Assembly (NCBI GenBank): GCA_019915135.1
Contig: JAHLMK010000002.1
Location: 1,736,001 to 1,800,000 of the forward strand
Source of the DNA: Strobilurus pachycystidiatus
Lineage: Eukaryota; Basidiomycota; Agaricomycetes; Agaricales; Physalacriaceae
DNA length: 64,000 nucleotides
Direction: 5' to 3'
Under the pieces are notes generated by a model. The model was not told the origin of the DNA and searched no databases. It saw only the letters and a list, made by a program, of their open reading frames with translations. The position numbers were made by a program, and so were the translations under genes. Below, piece by piece: positions 61,901-64,000 of this stretch. The stretch's first letter is position 1; every line of letters begins with the position of its first letter.

Positions 61901-62200
61901 TCGAAGCCCTGTCTTGCGCGCCAAGGCGTCGGCCCACAAAGCGTCTATAGGGTCTACCGTGGGGATATGAGAAGAGTCCATACTTGATTCTACGGCTATC
62001 TCTATAATTTCTGGAGGAAGACTGGCGAACGAAGCAGCCTTGAACCGCTTCAGAGTGTCCATTATCGGATTCTGAGGCTTTTCCATCAGCCTTGGCACAA
62101 AGAACTGGGAGTGTACTGGCGGAAGCGCCTTCATTGAGGATTGGACTATGAATTCATCGTCCAAGGCAGAATAGAACGGCAGGGAGAAGAAGCCGGACAT
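58916..62200 (-). CDS. Gamma-tubulin complex component (Spc97/Spc98 family, GCP5/6-like)
   Basis: Microtubule-nucleation protein. Starts MSGFFSLPFYSALDDEFIVQ; early part SHIPTVDPIDALWADALARKTGLR and VLSWDNLHPSKPKVSARTGFLSEQSSDVFASARHHL, then LMTTICGTSSQLHTWDTETERFVQVGLKPGRRGRLLVDG. The central exon (about 59,860-61,150) contains TVIALMAYLLSSTSQEYFLQV. The GRIP2 part has LDFLYMDYKPPHPLDVLITPEILAKYQRIFTFLLRLTR and HLRFISQSFVSSLSQYTFVTAIGGNFDAFLARL, and it ends SHLLIRWDISDWWISDSRR. About eight introns, about 950 aa. The early segment is typical of the GCP5/GCP6 branch; which one is not certain. Confidence 0.85.
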
Positions 62201-62296
62201 GATGGTAGGACGCGAAGACGCGAGCGTAACACGCGTGACGCTTTCCATTCTCCGGTCCGGCACCCGGTCCCGCCTACTTTCTCGGTGACGACCAGC
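62201..62296. promoter_or_regulatory. Bidirectional promoter GCP/ssSPT
   Basis: 96 bp between the divergent start codons. No TATA box; the core promoters must overlap. Confidence 0.5.
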
Positions 62297-62644
62297 ATGT
62301 CGACCGACTCTATGAGCAAACTGCCGCCCCCAAAGCCTGACCTGAGCTTTGCTCGGCCTCCCAAGTCACCCGTGGCGCTCTACTTTTGGCGGTGGCGCAT
62401 CTGGTTCGAGTCGACCTTTGTGCTGTCCATGCTCGAGCCCTGGGAGAAGATCCTGCTCCTCACCATTCTCTTCATCACCATCACCCTCTTCATGACCGGC
62501 GTGTTCAACTTCATGCCCCAGCACCTTGAGCGCATGCAGCAGCGGGCGGTGTACTACCTCTGGGGTCAGGAGGGAGACAAGACCAGTGTCTGGCAGTGGG
62601 TCAACAGCCAAAGCGCAAAGGTGATCGGCAGGAGGGAGTTGTAG
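62297..62644 (+). CDS. Small subunit of serine palmitoyltransferase (ssSPT-like)
   Basis: A 115-aa intronless gene: MSTDSMSKLPPPKPDLSFARPPKSPVALYF, then WRWRIWFESTFVLSMLEPWEKILLLTILFITITLFMTGVF. The FxxSMLEPWE string next to a membrane helix is the hallmark of the small activating subunits of serine palmitoyltransferase (animal SPTSSA type), which set activity and acyl-CoA choice in the ER. The tail after the helix (MPQHLERMQQRAVYYLWGQEG...) is longer than in animals. Serine palmitoyltransferase and TSC13 (20.3 kb) act in the same sphingolipid route. Confidence 0.85.
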   Translation: MSTDSMSKLPPPKPDLSFARPPKSPVALYFWRWRIWFESTFVLSMLEPWEKILLLTILFITITLFMTGVFNFMPQHLERMQQRAVYYLWGQEGDKTSVWQWVNSQSAKVIGRREL

Positions 62645-62924
62645 GCGCAGTCAGTATGTCTGTTCTCCCATCATCATGATTCTCCGCTGATTATCGCTTA
62701 GCTGCCTTGAACTTTAGGGAAATGGATCGTTTGTCTAAACTAATACCTTCGTGCACACCACCTCGTATACCGCCACTTTAATTCGCGATTCTCTTTCGGA
62801 AGCTATATCACGACTTGCTTTCAGCCGCATATAGTGCGCTGCAGTTATTTCATGCTGAAATGAGGTGGTACGTGTATTAAAGAAACTAATCTACAGTCCA
62901 ATATCCGCAAGAGGAGCGAGGGGT

Positions 62925-63502
62925 TCAATTGCACATGCCCCCCTCAATGATCGCCCCGCATCGTGTGCACTTTACGTGTCGGTCCAGCAAGCACAATCCC
63001 ACACCCAAGGGGAACCAGACTACCGCAGCAAGTATTCCTGCGCAATGTCAGCCTACACACAGTGCTCGAGTCAAGCTCTAATACTCACCGAGGATGCCGT
63101 ATTTCGTGTGAGGTACGTGTCCGTTCTGCAGACACATCATCTCGGGGTGGTTGGGAGGCAATAGTGAAGCTATTTGCTCCCCCGTAGCGGGGTTGACATA
63201 GCGATAAACGAGTGGCGTTTGGTTGGCAAGCATAGGTTGAGTATGGTAGGACGAGGGCCCATTTCCACTGATCATCGTCGAAGTATACGATGGGGCTGGA
63301 GGGGGCTGGGTCTTGGCATCGACGTCTTTCGCTACATCTTCGACTATTCAAGCAATAAGTTTCACTTCGGACTTTCGCAGATTTGATTACGCACCGGGCG
63401 TTTGTTGTACAAGCTCGTCGTACGCAGGAGGATCGTTAGTGTTGGGTGCCTAAGCGATGTCAACTCTGGAAACGGAGAAAAGATTATGGGGCAGCGTACC
63501 AT
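62925..63502 (-). CDS. BRI3/LITAF-like membrane protein with PPAY motif
   Basis: The first coding exon is only ATG (63500-63502), followed by gtacgc. Exon 2 reads APNTNDPPAYDELVQQTP, containing PPAY, a NEDD4/Rsp5 WW-binding motif. Exon 3 gives VEDVAKDVDAKTQPPPAPSYTSTM... and MMCLQNGHVPHTKYGILG; the last exon gives ILAAVVWFPLGVGLCLLDRHVKCTRCGAIIEGGMCN. A hydrophobic segment between two Cys motifs is the BRI3/LITAF-like layout found on endosomal and lysosomal membranes. Three introns, about 150 aa. Function is inferred from architecture only. Confidence 0.75.
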
Positions 63503-63883
63503 TATGATGGTGGGATGGAAAGATAGTTTGGAGAGGGGAGCTGTCTTCACCGCATTTATACAACAACGATGACGAACTGCGCAGGTGGCTATGCACCGGA
63601 GTGAGAATGTTCCAGATTTGGCAATGACCGACGACTGAGCTCAAGACCCGGCCGAGATTAGTGTACAAGACTTATGTCCGAAAAGTCGCACCCTCAGTTT
63701 AGGAGAACGATGAATTCCTTCTGGATTTTGTGTATGACATGGATAGATATGCGCCACGCTGTGACCGTGATCTTACGTGTGTAACGCCGTCACCGATCGC
63801 AGTGTTTTTGATGAAGCTGTTTTTTCGATTGCCGTTTGCGTCTTACGTTCATCCGCGTTTCCTTCTCCCTTCTCCTCGCCAAC
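63503..63883. promoter_or_regulatory. Divergent promoter region BRI3-like/PRMT1
   Basis: 381 bp between the two start codons. No specific motif is recognised. Confidence 0.4.
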
Positions 63884-64000
63884 ATGGAAAACGGCACAAG
63901 CTCTTCTGATGGTCTCCACGACATGACTTCGCGCGACTAGTATGTCTTTTTGCTGCTCGTCAGTCAATATCATTAATTATTCATCAGCTATGCGGACTCG
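63884..64000 (+). CDS. PRMT1/HMT1 protein arginine methyltransferase (first codons, runs off right edge)
   Basis: ATG 63884 gives MENGTSSSDGLHDMTSRDY; the donor gtatgt and acceptor attcatcag (63,940-63,987) splice in frame to YADS at the window end. MTSRDYYADS is the conserved first motif of type I arginine methyltransferases of the PRMT1/Hmt1 group, normally followed by YxHFGIHEEMLKD, which would lie beyond the window. The enzyme makes asymmetric dimethylarginine on RGG-box proteins such as the one at 40.4-42.2 kb. Identity rests on this short motif. Confidence 0.75.

Overview
The window is eukaryotic, from a basidiomycete fungus, most likely an Agaricomycete. Genes are compact and intron-rich, with about a hundred introns of mostly 45-60 nt. 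The families DUF6535, DUF6593 and the basidiomycete BTB type are typical of mushroom-forming fungi. No plasmid, phage, CRISPR or operon structure is present. All CDS entries give genomic spans including introns; exon joins were deduced by eye from splice sites and family conservation.

Layout. 1-8 kb: UTP20 (5' part, minus) head-to-head with SOF1, then an SDR oxidoreductase and a secreted GH16 enzyme. 8.9-11.1 kb: a DUF6535 membrane protein gene with a frameshift, followed by a gene-poor stretch to 13.6 kb. 13.6-26 kb is a dense housekeeping block: class V aminotransferase, mitochondrial uS5m, CCT3, TSC13, ALG11 and acetoacetyl-CoA synthetase. 26.2-28.1 kb: an intron-containing tRNA-Met, a 331-bp MITE with perfect termini and target duplication, and other inverted-repeat DNA. 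28.1-33.5 kb: CDC6 and SPO11 divergent from one promoter with an MluI cell-cycle box, then a Ser/Thr-rich one-pass membrane protein. 34-39.9 kb: two paralogous C2H2 zinc-finger regulators and a BTB protein. 40.4-49.1 kb: an RGG-box protein, cohesin SMC3 and THI6. 49.1-58.5 kb is gene-poor: a decayed coiled-coil gene, TAPT1, a DUF6593 gene, a small membrane protein and gene fragments. 58.9-64 kb: a gamma-tubulin complex (GCP5/6-like) gene, a small serine palmitoyltransferase subunit, a BRI3-like PPxY membrane protein and the first codons of PRMT1.

Organisation. Six gene pairs are head-to-head: UTP20/SOF1, uS5m/CCT3, TSC13/ALG11, CDC6/SPO11, RGG protein/SMC3 and GCP/ssSPT. Five have only 67-125 bp between start codons. 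Some partners share a process: UTP20 and SOF1 both act in the small-subunit processome, and TSC13 and ALG11 are both ER membrane enzymes. Most neighbours look unrelated, as expected for housekeeping DNA. I found no secondary-metabolite cluster, no intact transposase and nothing that clearly forms a new multi-gene system. The most informative signals are the CDC6-SPO11 promoter, the MITE beside the tRNA, GC-AG introns in five genes, and the decayed or unrecognised coding segments at 49-58 kb.
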